Shown here in pieces: positions 10,987 through 22,500 of a DNA stretch of 64,000 nt. Every line of letters starts with the position of its first letter. The first letter of the stretch is position 1. The position numbers and the translations under genes are program-made. This stretch comes from Dendrophyllia cribrosa (taxonomy: Eukaryota > Cnidaria > Anthozoa > Scleractinia > Dendrophylliidae), in contig JAJLRJ010000015.1 in assembly GCA_024195265.1 (NCBI GenBank), forward strand, positions 1,049,470-1,113,469. The letters run 5' to 3'. The notes below the pieces were generated by a model. It searched no databases. It was not told the origin of the DNA and was given only the letters and a program-made list of their open reading frames with translations.

Positions 10987-11724
10987 ACAACCATCATATG
11001 GGCCCCGGTAAGTTCCACGTAGTGGTTCTAGTTTACAAACATTTCTTGAAATGTACTTTAATCTCACTTCAATCTCTAATTAAAACTACAGTTCACCATA
11101 TCATCTTGTCTGTTGTTTGAAGGTCAACGCATAAGTGTTCCTTTAACCAACCTTACTAAACGACCGGACACTGCATTGCATGATGTTGGGATTAAACAAT
11201 GTAACTTTATCATTATCAACTCACCGCAGCTGACTCTCCTTCTCCTTGAAAAAAATTCATGTCGAATTTTGCTTCAGTAAAACTGCAGTTGACGAGTGGA
11301 AAACTTTTCTCTTTTAATTTGATGGGGTATAACGGAGGACCGCCCTGGTATAGGAGATTGTCCGGCCAGGACTGATCCTTTTACTGATTATAAACATAAG
11401 AAAATAAACTGTCTTCATTGTCAGTCTTTCAGATGCTCAAGGCCATTTCACTGAAAGCTACCTCTTGGACAAGTGCTCTGTAGCAAGTAATGTTATAAAT
11501 TAGTGTTATTTATTTAGTCTAACATGATTGTTCTGATTAGAATGAATGTCACAGAATTACAAATAATTGGTGTCCTCTCAAACAAATTAAATCACAGACA
11601 CATCCACCTTCTTGAGACTAAATAATTGTACCGTATTTATCATTATTCATATTTCCTATTTATGTACAGTGATTCAATGTGGAAGGTGTAACATTGCATT
11701 TAATATTGTGCTTTATAATGACAG
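10987..11724. other. Noncoding DNA with a dispersed repeat (about 11040-11160)
   Basis: The stretch 11040-11160 is nearly identical in direct orientation to 63465-63585. Both contain TACTTTAATCTCACTTCAAT and GAAGGTCAACGCATAAGTGT, so it is a dispersed repeat of unknown class. The rest shows no recognised gene and lies upstream of the exons that begin at 11725. Confidence 0.55.
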
Positions 11725-11793
11725 AAGACTGGATGAAGGAGCTGAAGGACAACAGAGATCTGAGAATACTTCAGACGTGGGATCTCCAGAGAG
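11725..11793 (+). CDS. Putative host exon A (unidentified gene)
   Basis: A 69-bp interval bounded by an AG acceptor (ATGACAG) and a GTATGT donor. The frame that joins exon B reads RLDEGAEGQQRSENTSDVG and is polar and probably disordered. The exon begins with one base completing a codon and ends two bases into the next. I do not recognise the protein. Support rests on splice signals and phase agreement with the next two exons; transcript data are lacking. Confidence 0.45.
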
Positions 11794-12119
11794 GTATGTT
11801 CTTACCACAACTTTATTTTTAACTTTCAGTTACTGATGCAGCATTTTGTAATTTTCTGACATCTTCACCATTATTAAATCAGATAGGCTCCCATAATTGA
11901 AACTTTACTGTACAGCTTATCAAAGTAAAAAATTGTGATCACCAATGGAAAACCTCAGCATGATTTGTCACACAACAATAAACATACGAGATGATTTTAA
12001 AAAGTAACACTATCTGCACATTACTGCTAGTTTAACTATTGGTTTTGTTTGTGGAGGAACATGGAATTACATAAACAACAATCCTAAAGTACATAATTTA
12101 TGTTAACTTTGTTTCTCAG

Positions 12120-12162
12120 GCAGCTTACAGAGGATCAAGAGTTGAGATGTATGGAGCAACAA
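12120..12162 (+). CDS. Putative host exon B
   Basis: A 43-bp exon between TTTCTCAG and GTGAGT, both strong consensus sites. Its first base completes the arginine codon started in exon A, giving RQLTEDQELRCMEQQ, and it ends on a codon boundary. Exon C continues in phase 0. The 1.4-kb intron that follows is occupied mainly by two MITEs. Confidence 0.5.
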
Positions 12163-12274
12163 GTGAGTTTAAAAATTGATGGTATCCAGCATTACCCCTT
12201 TCTCTACCAAAAAAGAATATAAGGTGTCAGAGCCCAAGCATTAGCAGCCATGGATAGCTGTCATCAGCATGGTA

Positions 12275-12799
12275 CAGTGGAACCTTGATTTAACGAACCC
12301 CTATAAAATGAAGTCCTCAGTATAACAAATGATATTCTTCAGCCCGGCAAAATTACAAGTCAAATGTATGGAACAGAACCTCGATATAACGAACCTCAAT
12401 ATAATGAAATCCTCGTAATAACGAATACAATCCGACAGCCCAAACATAAAATTTACCCCGATATAACAAATAAATGTCAACTTGGGACAAAAGATGACTG
12501 CGGAACAGACCAACAGTGTGTGCTGTAGGGCAATGGTATAACCTGTGCCGTAGTTATATGTACAGCGTACTGTAGCTTCATACAGGCATTAAAGTGCAAA
12601 TGCTATTTGTTCAAATCTGGAAATACGTAACACCGTTACAAAACAATTATTAACTATACCTTGATATAACGAACATTTTGGTCAAAGTTTTTCCGCAAAT
12701 TCATTATAACGAGGTTTTCGATACATGTATAACGAACCCTTGATATAACAAACCAATTTCCCCAGTCCCTTGGCAATTCGTTAAATTGAGGTTACACTG
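12275..12799. mobile_element. Non-autonomous pogo/Tigger-type element with TA duplication
   Basis: The left end CAGTGGAACCTTGATTTAAC and the reverse complement of the right end, CAGTGTAACCTCAATTTAAC, are inverted repeats. They are flanked by TA (12273-12274 and 12800-12801), the Tc1/mariner signature. Several internal copies of GATATAACGAA in both orientations resemble the subterminal repeats of Tigger-like MITEs. It is 525 bp with no transposase. Confidence 0.8.
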
Positions 12800-12918
12800 T
12801 ATAGCTAATACTTAGGTTCAGGGATCCCACATGAAGATAACAAGTGATGTACGTAAATTTAACACTTGTGTGTGGGATGTGGATATGCTATAAGCCACAG
12901 AAGGTTAAAAATACCGCA

Positions 12919-13444
12919 GAGTTTCAAAAGTAACGACTACCCGAAATTAACATTAAATTTTGGATCTTTCTAGTTATTCCGGAATGTAACAGTCCAAATA
13001 CCATAGTAAATCTCCAAAACAAGGTAAAAGGAAGTGACTCAAACTGGAACAAGCATTTAATTCATGAAAGCTTTCTATACAGTGCCGCGAACTGGAATAT
13101 TTATTCACAAGTCACGACTTCAGTGATTTGAATAGGGGCTTTCAATTACAGGAAGTTTCAATGTCCAGCATTAAGCAAGAGTTCATTGTTTTGTTACTGG
13201 GATCATCAAAAAGTCCTCATTGGAATAGTTGTCTAGCCCACTTAAGTTAATTTCGTTATCCTGTTCCCCAGACATTGGGAGGGCAATGCTATATTAATTC
13301 TGACAAACAGTTTTTTCTTCAGTTACTCACATATTTTCCCGAAAGTAACAGCTACCTCAATGTAGCAGCTGCCCAAAAATTGCGACGTCAGCCTTAGGCC
13401 TGCTAATTCCAAAAGTAACGGGGGCTGCTACTTTGGGAACTCTA
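12919..13444. mobile_element. Probable MITE, ~525 bp, imperfect inverted ends
   Basis: AGAGTTTCAAAAGTAACGAC on the left resembles the reverse complement of the right end, AGAGTTCCCAAAGTAGCAGC. Internal CAAAAGTAACG/GAAAGTAACAG units recur. The target duplication is unclear, so the exact borders are uncertain. It sits in the same intron as the Tigger-type element. Confidence 0.4.
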
Positions 13445-13552
13445 TAATGGTTTTACTTGTCTTGTTCAACTCACCAAAGAAGCTTCATTGATGAAGGATT
13501 GGAGTTGAAGATAGTCTGAATGCTGACTGACTGTTGTGATATTTTCTCACAG

Positions 13553-13747
13553 GTTTTGTGGTTAAGACTCAGACTTGTTGTCCTGAGGGGCCTGGCACTA
13601 GCTGTGTCCTTGGTACCCAAGCCTCCACAGAACATGCAAGCCATAAACAATGGTGCAGCTGAACCTGTGTTTCCTTTGGAACAAGTCATCAATGAACTGT
13701 CACAGGTCTTGCAGGAGGTCGATAAGCATCCAGGAACACGAGAAAAG
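13553..13747 (+). CDS. Putative host exon C (unidentified gene)
   Basis: A 195-bp exon (65 codons, phase 0 at both ends) between TTTTCTCACAG and GTATGA. It encodes a leucine/arginine-rich helix (WLRLRLVVLRGLALAVSLV), a proline/asparagine linker, then FPLEQVINELSQVLQEVDKH, an amphipathic helical segment. It joins exon B without a frame break. I do not recognise the family. PLE copy 2 begins only 66 bp after the donor, so the following intron was hit by the retroelement. Confidence 0.55.
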
Positions 13748-13813
13748 GTATGAACAGCTTGTACCAGTATCCAAGCCATGAAAGTTTTTAACCTGAGGTT
13801 GTCCATAGAATTT

Positions 13814-14485
13814 CAATTTGATCGACAGTCATCACTACAAACGTCACAAAAAGATAAGAATGACAGAATTCCATTCACCCTCACTTTCCATCCTCATAAT
13901 CACGCAGTCAAAAGCATCATTCTTACTAGTAATTTTAAATTACTCCAAAATGATCCCGAGACTGGTAGAATCTTTTCGCAACCTCCACTTATTTCATTCA
14001 AACGCGACAAAAACGTAGGCAACTTTTTAGTTAGAAGCGCGCTCAAAACTAACGAGCAACCCGGCACTTTCAAATGCGCGCACTCACGATGCAAAACTTG
14101 TCTTTTCATTGTTAACACTAGCAAGATATCGGGACCTAAGCGATCTGTTAAGATCACCGATCGTTTCACATGTACCTCCGCAAATGTCATTTATTGCATA
14201 ACCTGCACGTTATGCAATAAATTATACATTGGTGAGACAGGTAGACGACTAGGTGACCGATTCCGCGAACACCTTCGCGATGTTGAGAAGAATGACAAGG
14301 ATGCATCCAAGCCAGTCGCTCGCCATTTTAATCTGCCTAACCACTCCAAAAAACACATGGCTATCTGCGGCCTTTCCCTACATCTAGGTACGACGGAAAG
14401 CCGCAAGAATCTGGAACAAAAATTCATCTTTCAAATCGGCACCCTTAATCCTCACGGTATTAACGAACGCTTTTCATTTTACTAA
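13814..14485 (+). pseudogene. PLE GIY-YIG endonuclease fragment
   Basis: An open frame of about 224 codons covers the linker, the cysteine-rich segment (FKCAHSRCKTC) and the whole GIY-YIG domain (NKLYIGETGRRLGDRFREHL to the final INERFSFY). The RT is entirely absent. Where copy 1 has R, this copy has H in the cysteine-rich segment. The frame is intact but cannot be an autonomous element. Confidence 0.8.
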
Positions 14486-14580
14486 TATATTCCTATTTTT
14501 CACGTTGCCATGTTACCACCAATAGCGTAGCTCCTACTCTACTATAAAACTACACGTAACCCATAATCCCTCGATTCGCT

Positions 14581-14610
14581 CTGACGAAGGGCTAACGCTC
14601 GAAACGTCAG
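14581..14610 (+). other. PLE 3' hairpin with hammerhead-like core (copy 2)
   Basis: Identical to the copy 1 motif: CTGACG and CGTCAG arms enclosing GGGC-TAAC-GCTC and CGAAA. Confidence 0.45.
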
Positions 14611-14676
14611 CTTTTAGAATCTCTGTACGGTAGCCAATTTACATTATCAACTCCGTTGATAAAACCAAATTTTTGA

Positions 14677-16540
14677 ATACCACTTAGTTCACATTTCGGA
14701 AGAATAATATAACAAAAAAACATTTTAGCCTCTTCTCGTGGTCTGTTAACAATATTCGATTAGAAAGCTTTAGATATCAGCATTGAAGCTCAAATGAAGC
14801 TACCTGAAGTAATTTGGAATCAAACAATTAAGGCATAACTGGCTGTAAGCTGCACGGATGGGTGCAAAACTTTTCCTTTGTATCCATCTCTACTTTCTTA
14901 AGTGCTCCGGCTGCTCTAAAGAAACATGTCAACGCTGGTGCTCGCAAAAAATAAGGGCACCGCTCGCATTCTCACAAACGCTCGCAAACACCATTCAATA
15001 GCCCTAGCAAATCTTATGCCCTTTCTTTAAAAGGTCAACTTAGCAGTATAGATGTTTCACAATTGCATGATTTCATCTGTGACACATGCAAAATGATTTG
15101 TTATTGTTGCATGCAATGATAACAAATCATTTGCACTCATTTTAGATGGTGAAATGAAGCTCGCTACGTACAATGAATAAAAATGTTCACAATTTCAAGA
15201 TTCCGGACCTTTATTACAGCATTGTAAACAAACAAAATAACAGCTGAGAGTAACTTTTCAATATATTTAGTTCGAATGGCAAAGTACAATAGAGAGCAGA
15301 AGAACAATGATAACATTAACATACAGATGATCGCTTAATTAATACAGTTCTCAAATTATTTTTCTGCATTTTATATTACTTGCTAAGACTTCTATATTCA
15401 AAACAAACATAAATAGTTGCTGTTTACCTTCTGTCTTTGAAATGGGCATTTGACTTGTGTTCCTCTGCATTCTTTCTACTCACCCACACTCGTGTTGTAC
15501 GCAACAATGATTCCCACTACACGTTCATTCCAAAACACTTATAACTCACTTATCTACAAATACCAACAAAAACTCGTGAAAACATTATAGCAAACAACTC
15601 TGCTTCTATCACTCAGGACTTTGAAAAAGATTTAACAATTATTCCTTTTTCGCGATTATTCACGCTGAATGCAATAACATATTGTCTCTGCTTAAAACGT
15701 GATGCGTTTATCTTGCCTAAAACATGTCATTCACTGCTAATTAGAGCATAGCAGAAATACTCAAGCTTATAAGCTATCTCTAAACACCATATAATATTAC
15801 TTTGGAGTGGTTACCGTTTATTGTTTTAAACTTCCACTTGGCCATGCAGTCAGCTGGACTTCGAATCACGCAACTTATGATGTTTATTCGCCAAAAGTTG
15901 TTGAAACATTGATACACGGACAATGTTATGGATAATGTTTTCTTTATTGTGTGTAAAATATATTTTCATAATTTGGGTTTATCGAAGTGTTGGATGCAAA
16001 GGGAATGTCAGATGTGCTAAAACAAAGGTATTACGTAAGCCATGGAATGCGCTGACCTTGCAGCTTGACGCCTTGAGGCTGACCTTGCTACGTGATAAAT
16101 AAGATCATGTTTAAAATTTATTTGCAATTTTGCGAGTATTTCTTGCGGATCTAGGTACTTGAAGTGAATTGTTTGGCTGTTTCATCAAAGCGAGTTAGGA
16201 GATTTGAAGGAAAATTAAATATTTGCTGCTGCAAGTTGTGGCAAGTTCCTGTTTACCTTGTTTATGTCAATGCTTTATATCACAACCGTTGTAAAATTAG
16301 CTGTGGATAGCTTAAACCTCGGATTGTGTGACTCGCGTGACTACTTTGCTTTTCCTTTACTCATATAGCACAAACAAATTAAATTCTAACTTTTCAGAAA
16401 GAAAGCTGTTTATTTAAATAGCGTTTCTAACAACGTGATATCTGTTTCCTTTTCGTCTTATTCATGGGCACGTTCCAAGCGCATTTCTAGATTAAAGACC
16501 ATTACATAATCATGCGATGGTGCAATAATGCACTAAGCGC
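14677..16540. other. AT-rich intergenic DNA with a long hairpin
   Basis: No gene recognised. At about 15070-15160 an imperfect hairpin pairs TTTCATCTGTGACACATGCA with a downstream inverted copy; its centre shows AATGATTTGTTAT facing ATAACAAATCATT. At 15829-15878 the segment ACTTCCACTTGGCCATGCAG matches, inverted, 10678-10720. The flank 14673-14730 is an inverted match to 10327-10385. Confidence 0.5.
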
Positions 16541-19500
16541 CACTGAGTTCAAAGGAGATTTTTCTGAAAATAAAAGAGTTATTAGAGTGAATGCATGGGT
16601 AGAATTTGTCCAAATCACCACCAAAGTCATACTACACATCTCCACTGAGTCCAAGGACATTTTTTTTGAAGTAAAAGAGTTATCAGGGTGAACCAATGGG
16701 TAGAATTGGTCCACAGCACCACCAAAGTCATACTACACATCTCCACTGCCCTCCAAGAACATTTTTCTGCAAATTAAAGAGTTATTAGAATGAACCTGTG
16801 GGGTAAAATTGGTCCAAAGCACCACAAAAGACATCCTACACAACTCCACTAAGTTCCAAGGATATTTTTCTTGAAATAAAAGAGATATTAGAATGATCCT
16901 ATGGGTAAAATTGGTCCAAAGCACCACCAAAGTCATTCTACACATCTCCACTGAGTTCCAATGACATTTTTCTTGAAGTAAAATAGTTATTAGAATGAAC
17001 CATGGGTATATTGATCCAAAGCAACGCCAAATTTATTCTGTACATCTCCACTGACTCCCAAGGACATTTTTTTTAAAGTAAATGAGTCATTAGGCTGAAC
17101 CAATGGGTAGAATTGGTCCAAAGCACCACCAAAGTCATACTACATATCTCCACTGAGTCCCAAGGACATTTTTCTGCAAATAAAAGAGTTGTTAGAATGA
17201 ACCCATGGGTATTTGGCCAAAAGCACTACCAAAGTGATTGCAGACATCTCCACAGAGTTCCAAGGATAATTTTCTTGAGGTAAAAGAGTTATTAGAGTGA
17301 ACCTATGGGTAAAATTGATCCAAAGGACCACCACAGTCATTCTACACATCTCCACTTAGTCCAAGGACATGTTTCTGGAAACAAAAGAGTTATTAGAGTG
17401 AACCCATGGATAGAATTAGCCCAAAGCACCACCAAAGTTATACTGCACATGTCCAATGACTCCCAAGGACATTTTTCTTAAAGTAAAAGAGTTATTAGGG
17501 TGAACCAATGGGTAGAATTAATCCAAAGTACCACCAAAGTCATACCACACATCTCCACTGAGTTCGAAGGACATTTTTCTTGAAGTAAAAGAGTTATTAG
17601 AATGAACCTATGGGTAAAAATGGTCCAAAGCACCACAAACGTCATTCTACACAACTCCACCAAGTTCCAAGGACATTCTTTTGAAAATAAATGAGTTAGT
17701 AGAATGAACCCATGGGTAAAATTATTCCAAAGCACCACCAAAGTGATTCCACACATCTCCACTGAGTTCCAAGGACATTTTTCTTTAAGTAAAAGAGTTA
17801 TTAGAATGAACCCAAGGGCATATTTGATCCAAAGCACCACCAAAGTCATTCTGCACATCTTCACTGAGTTCCAAGGACATTTCTCTTGAAGTAAAAGCGT
17901 TATTAGTTTGAACCCATGGGTAGAATTGGCCCAAAGCACCACCAAAGTGATTCTACTCATCGCCACTGAGTCCCAAGGACATTTGTCTTGAAGTAAAGGA
18001 GTTATTAGGGTGAACCAATGGGTAGAATTGGTCCAAAGCACCACCAAAGTCATTCTATACATCTCCACTGAGTTCCAAGGACATTTTTCTGGAAATAAAA
18101 GAGTTGTTAGAATGAACCCATGGGTATATTTGATCAATTTAGCACCGCCAAAGTCATTCTACAAATCTCCACTGAGTTCCAAGGACATTTTTCTTGAAGT
18201 AAAAGAGTTATTAGATTAAACCCATGGGTAGAATAGGTCCAAAGCACCACCAAAGTCATACTACACATCTCCACTGAGTTCCAATGGCATTTTTCTTGAA
18301 GTAAAAGAGTTATTAGAATGAATCCAAGGGTATATTTGATCTAAAGAACCATCAGTCATTCTACACATCTCCACTGAGTTTCAAGGAGATTTTTTTGGAA
18401 ATAAAAGAGTTATTAGACTGAACCCATGGGTAAAATTGCTCCAAAGCACCACCAAAGTCATACTACACATGTCCAATGACTCCCAAGGACATTTTTCTTA
18501 AAGTAAAAGAGTTATTAGGGTGAACCAATGGGTAGAATTAATCCAAAGTACCACCAAAGTCATACCACACATCTCCACTGAGTTCGAAGGACATTTTTCT
18601 TGAAGTAAAAGAGTTATTAGAATGAACCTATGGGTAAAAATGGTCCAAAGCACCACAAACGTCATTCTACACACTCCACCAAGTTCCAAGGACATTCTTT
18701 TGAAAATAAATGAGTTAGTAGAATGAACCCATGGGTAAAATTATTCCAAAGCACCACCAAAGTGATTCCACACATCTCCACTGAGTTCCAAGGACATTTT
18801 TCTTTAAGTAAAAGAGTTATTAGAATGAACCCAAGGGCATATTTGATCCAAAGCACCACCAAAGTCATTCTACATATGTCCACTGAGTTCCAAGGAGATT
18901 TTTTCGAAAGAAAAGAGTTATTAGAGAGAACCCATGGGTAGAATTGGTCTAAAGCACCACCAACGTCATACTAAACATTTCCACTGAGTTCCAAAGACAT
19001 TTTCTGGAAATAAAAGAGTTATTAGAATAAACCCATAGGTAAAATTGGTCCAAACCACCACCAAAGGGATTTTACACATCTCCACTGAGTCCCAAAAACA
19101 TTTATCCTGAAGTAAAAGAGGTATTTGGGTGAACCAATGGGTAGAATTGGTCCAAAGCACCACCAAAGTCATACTACACATCTCCACTGAGTTCCAAGGA
19201 CATTTTTCTGGAAATAAAAGTTATTAGAATGAACCTATGGGTAAAATTGGTCCAAAGCACCACAAAAGGCATTCTACACATCTCCACAGAGTTTCAAGGA
19301 CATTTTTCTTGAAGTAAAAGAGTTATTAGAATGAACCCAAGGGTAAAATCTGTCCAAAGCACCAAAATGATTCTACACATTTCTACAACACAACCAAAGT
19401 CATCTTTAACATCTCCACTGAGTTTCAAGGACGTTTTTTTGGAAATATAAGAGTTATTAGAATGAACCCATGGGTAAAATTGGTCCAAAGGACCTCCAAA

Positions 19501-22500
19501 GTGATTCTACATATCTCCACTTAGTTCCAAGGACATCTTTTTGAAATAAAAGGGTTATTAGAATGAACCCATTGGTAGAATTTGTCCAAAGCACCACCAA
19601 AGTCATTCTACACATCTCCACTGAGTTCCAAGGACATCTTTCTGGAAATAAAAGAGTTATTAGATTGAACCCCTGGATAGAATTGGTCTAAAGCACCACC
19701 AAAGTGAATCTACACATCTCCACTTAGGTCTAAGGACATTTTTCTTGAAGTAAAAGAGTTATTAGGGTGAACCTATGAATAAAATTGGTCCAAAGCACAA
19801 CCAAGGTCATTCTAATCATCTCCACTAAGTTCAAAGGACATGTTTCTGGAAATAAAGGGTTTATTAGAGTAAACCCATGGATAGAATTGGTTAAAAGCAC
19901 CATCAAAGTCATACTACACATCACTGAGTTCCAAGGACACTTTTCTGCAAATAAAAGAGTTATCAGAATGAACCTGTGGGTAAAATTGGTCCAAAGCACA
20001 ACCAAAGTCATACTAATCATCTCCACTGACGTCCAAGGACATTTCTCTGGAACTAAAAGAGCTAGGAGAATGAACCCATGGGTAAAATTCGTCCAAAGCA
20101 CCACCAAAGTGATTCTACACATCTCCACTGAGTTCCAAGGATATTTTTTTGAAATAAAAGAGTTATTAGCGTGAACCCATGGGTAGAATTGGTCCAAAGC
20201 ACCACCAAAGTAATTCTACCCATCTCCACTGAGTCCCAAAGACATTTTTCTTGAAGTAAAAGAGTTATTAGGGTGAACCAATGGGTAGAATTGGTCCAAA
20301 GCACCACCAAAGTCATTCTATACATCTCCACTGAGTTCCAAGGACATTTTTCTGGAAATAAAAGAGTTGTTAGAATGAACCCATGGGTATATTTGATCAA
20401 TTTAGCACCGCCAAAGTCATTCTACAAATCTCCACTGAGTTCCAAGGACATTTTTCTTGAAGTAAAAGAGTTATTAGATTAAACCCATGGGTAGAATAGG
20501 TCCAAAGCACACCAAAGTCATACTACACATCTCCACTGAGTTCCAATGGCATTTTTCTTGAAGTAAAAGAGTTATTAGAATGAATCCAAGGGTATATTTG
20601 ATCTAAAGAACCATCAGTCATTCTACACATCTCCACTGAGTTTCAAGGAGATTTTTTTGGAAATAAAAGAGTTATTAGACTGAACCCATGGGTAAAATTG
20701 CTCCAAAGCACCACCAAAGTCATACTACACATGTCCAATGACTCCCAAGGACATTTTTCTTAAAGTAAAAGAGTTATTAGGGTGAACCAATGGGTAGAAT
20801 TAATCCAAAGTACCACCAAAGTCATACCACACATCTCCACTGAGTTCGAAGGACATTTTTCTTGAAGTAAAAGAGTTATTAGAATGAACCTATGGGTAAA
20901 AATGGTCCAAAGCACCACAAACGTCATTCACACAACTCCACCAAGTTCCAAGGACATTCTTTTGAAAATAAATGAGTTAGTAGAATGAACCCATGGGTAA
21001 AATTATTCCAAAGCACCACCAAAGTGATTCCACACATCTCCACTGAGTTCCAAGGACATTTTTCTTTAAGTAAAAGAGTTATTAGAATGAACCCAAGGGC
21101 ATATTTGATCCAAAGCACCACCAAAGTCATTCTACATATGTCCACTGAGTTCCAAGGAGATTTTTTCGAAAGAAAAGAGTTATTAGAGAGAACCCATGGG
21201 TAGAATTGGTCTAAAGCACCACCAACGTCATACTAAACATTTCCACTGAGTTCCAAAGACATTTTTCTGGAAATAAAAGAGTTATTAGAATAAACCCATA
21301 GGTAAAATTGGTCCAAACCACCACCAAAGGGATTTTACACATCTCCACTGAGTCCCAAAAACATTTATCCTGAAGTAAAAGAGGTATTTGGGTGAACCAA
21401 TGGGTAGAATTGGTCCAAAGCACCACCAAAGTCATACTACACATCTCCACTGAGTTCCAAGGACATTTTTCTGGAAATAAAAGTTATTAGAATGAACCTA
21501 TGGGTAAAATTGGTCCAAAGCACCACAAAAGGCATTCTACACATCTCCACAGAGTTTCAAGGACATTTTTCTTGAAGTAAAAGAGTTATTAGAATGAACC
21601 CAAGGGTAAAATCTGTCCAAAGCACCACCAAAATGATTCTACACATTTCTACAACACAACCAAAGTCATCTTTAACATCTCCACTGAGTTTCAAGGACGT
21701 TTTTTTGGAAATATAAGAGTTATTAGAATGAACCCATGGGTTAAAATTGGTCCAAAGGACCTCCAAAGTGATTCTACATATCTCCACTTAGTTCCAAGGA
21801 CATCTTTTTGAAATAAAAGGGTTATTAGAATGAACCCATTGGTAGAATTTGTCCAAAGCACCACCAAAGTCATTCTACACATCTCCACTGAGTTCCAAGG
21901 ACATCTTTCTGGAAATAAAAGAGTTATTAGATTGAACCCCTGGATAGAATTGGTCTAAAGCACCACCAAAGTGAATCTACACATCTCCACTTAGGTCTAA
22001 GGACATTTTTCTTGAAGTAAAGAGTTATTAGGGTGAACCTATGAATAAAATTGGTCCAAAGCACAACCAAGGTCATTCTAATCATCTCCACTAAGTTCAA
22101 AGGACATGTTTCTGGAAATAAAGGGTTTATTAGAGTAAACCCATGGATAGAATTGGTTAAAAGCACCATCAAAGTCATACTACACATCACTGAGTTCCAA
22201 GGACACTTTTCTGCAAATAAAAGAGTTATCAGAATGAACCTGTGGGTAAAATTGGTCCAAAGCACAACCAAAGTCATACTAATCATCTCCACTGACGTCC
22301 AAGGACATTTCTCTGGAACTAAAAGAGCTAGGAGAATGAACCCATGGGTAAAATTCGTCCAAAGCACCACCAAAGTGATTCTACACATCTCCACTGAGTT
22401 CCAAGGATATTTTTTTGAAATAAAAGAGTTATTAGCGTGAACCCATGGGTAGAATTGGTCCAAAGCACCACCAAAGTAATTCTACCCATCTCCACTGAGT

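Larger units (their letters stand above)
13814..14676 (+). mobile_element. Penelope-like element copy 2 (5'-truncated)
   Basis: Homology to copy 1 begins at CAATTTGATCGACAG and ends at AAACCAAATTTTTG. Differences I can see over about 860 bp are one 3-bp ACT insertion (near 13924) and a few single-base changes, so the two copies are over 99% alike. No clear target duplication is visible. It lacks the terminal block that follows in copy 1. Confidence 0.8.
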
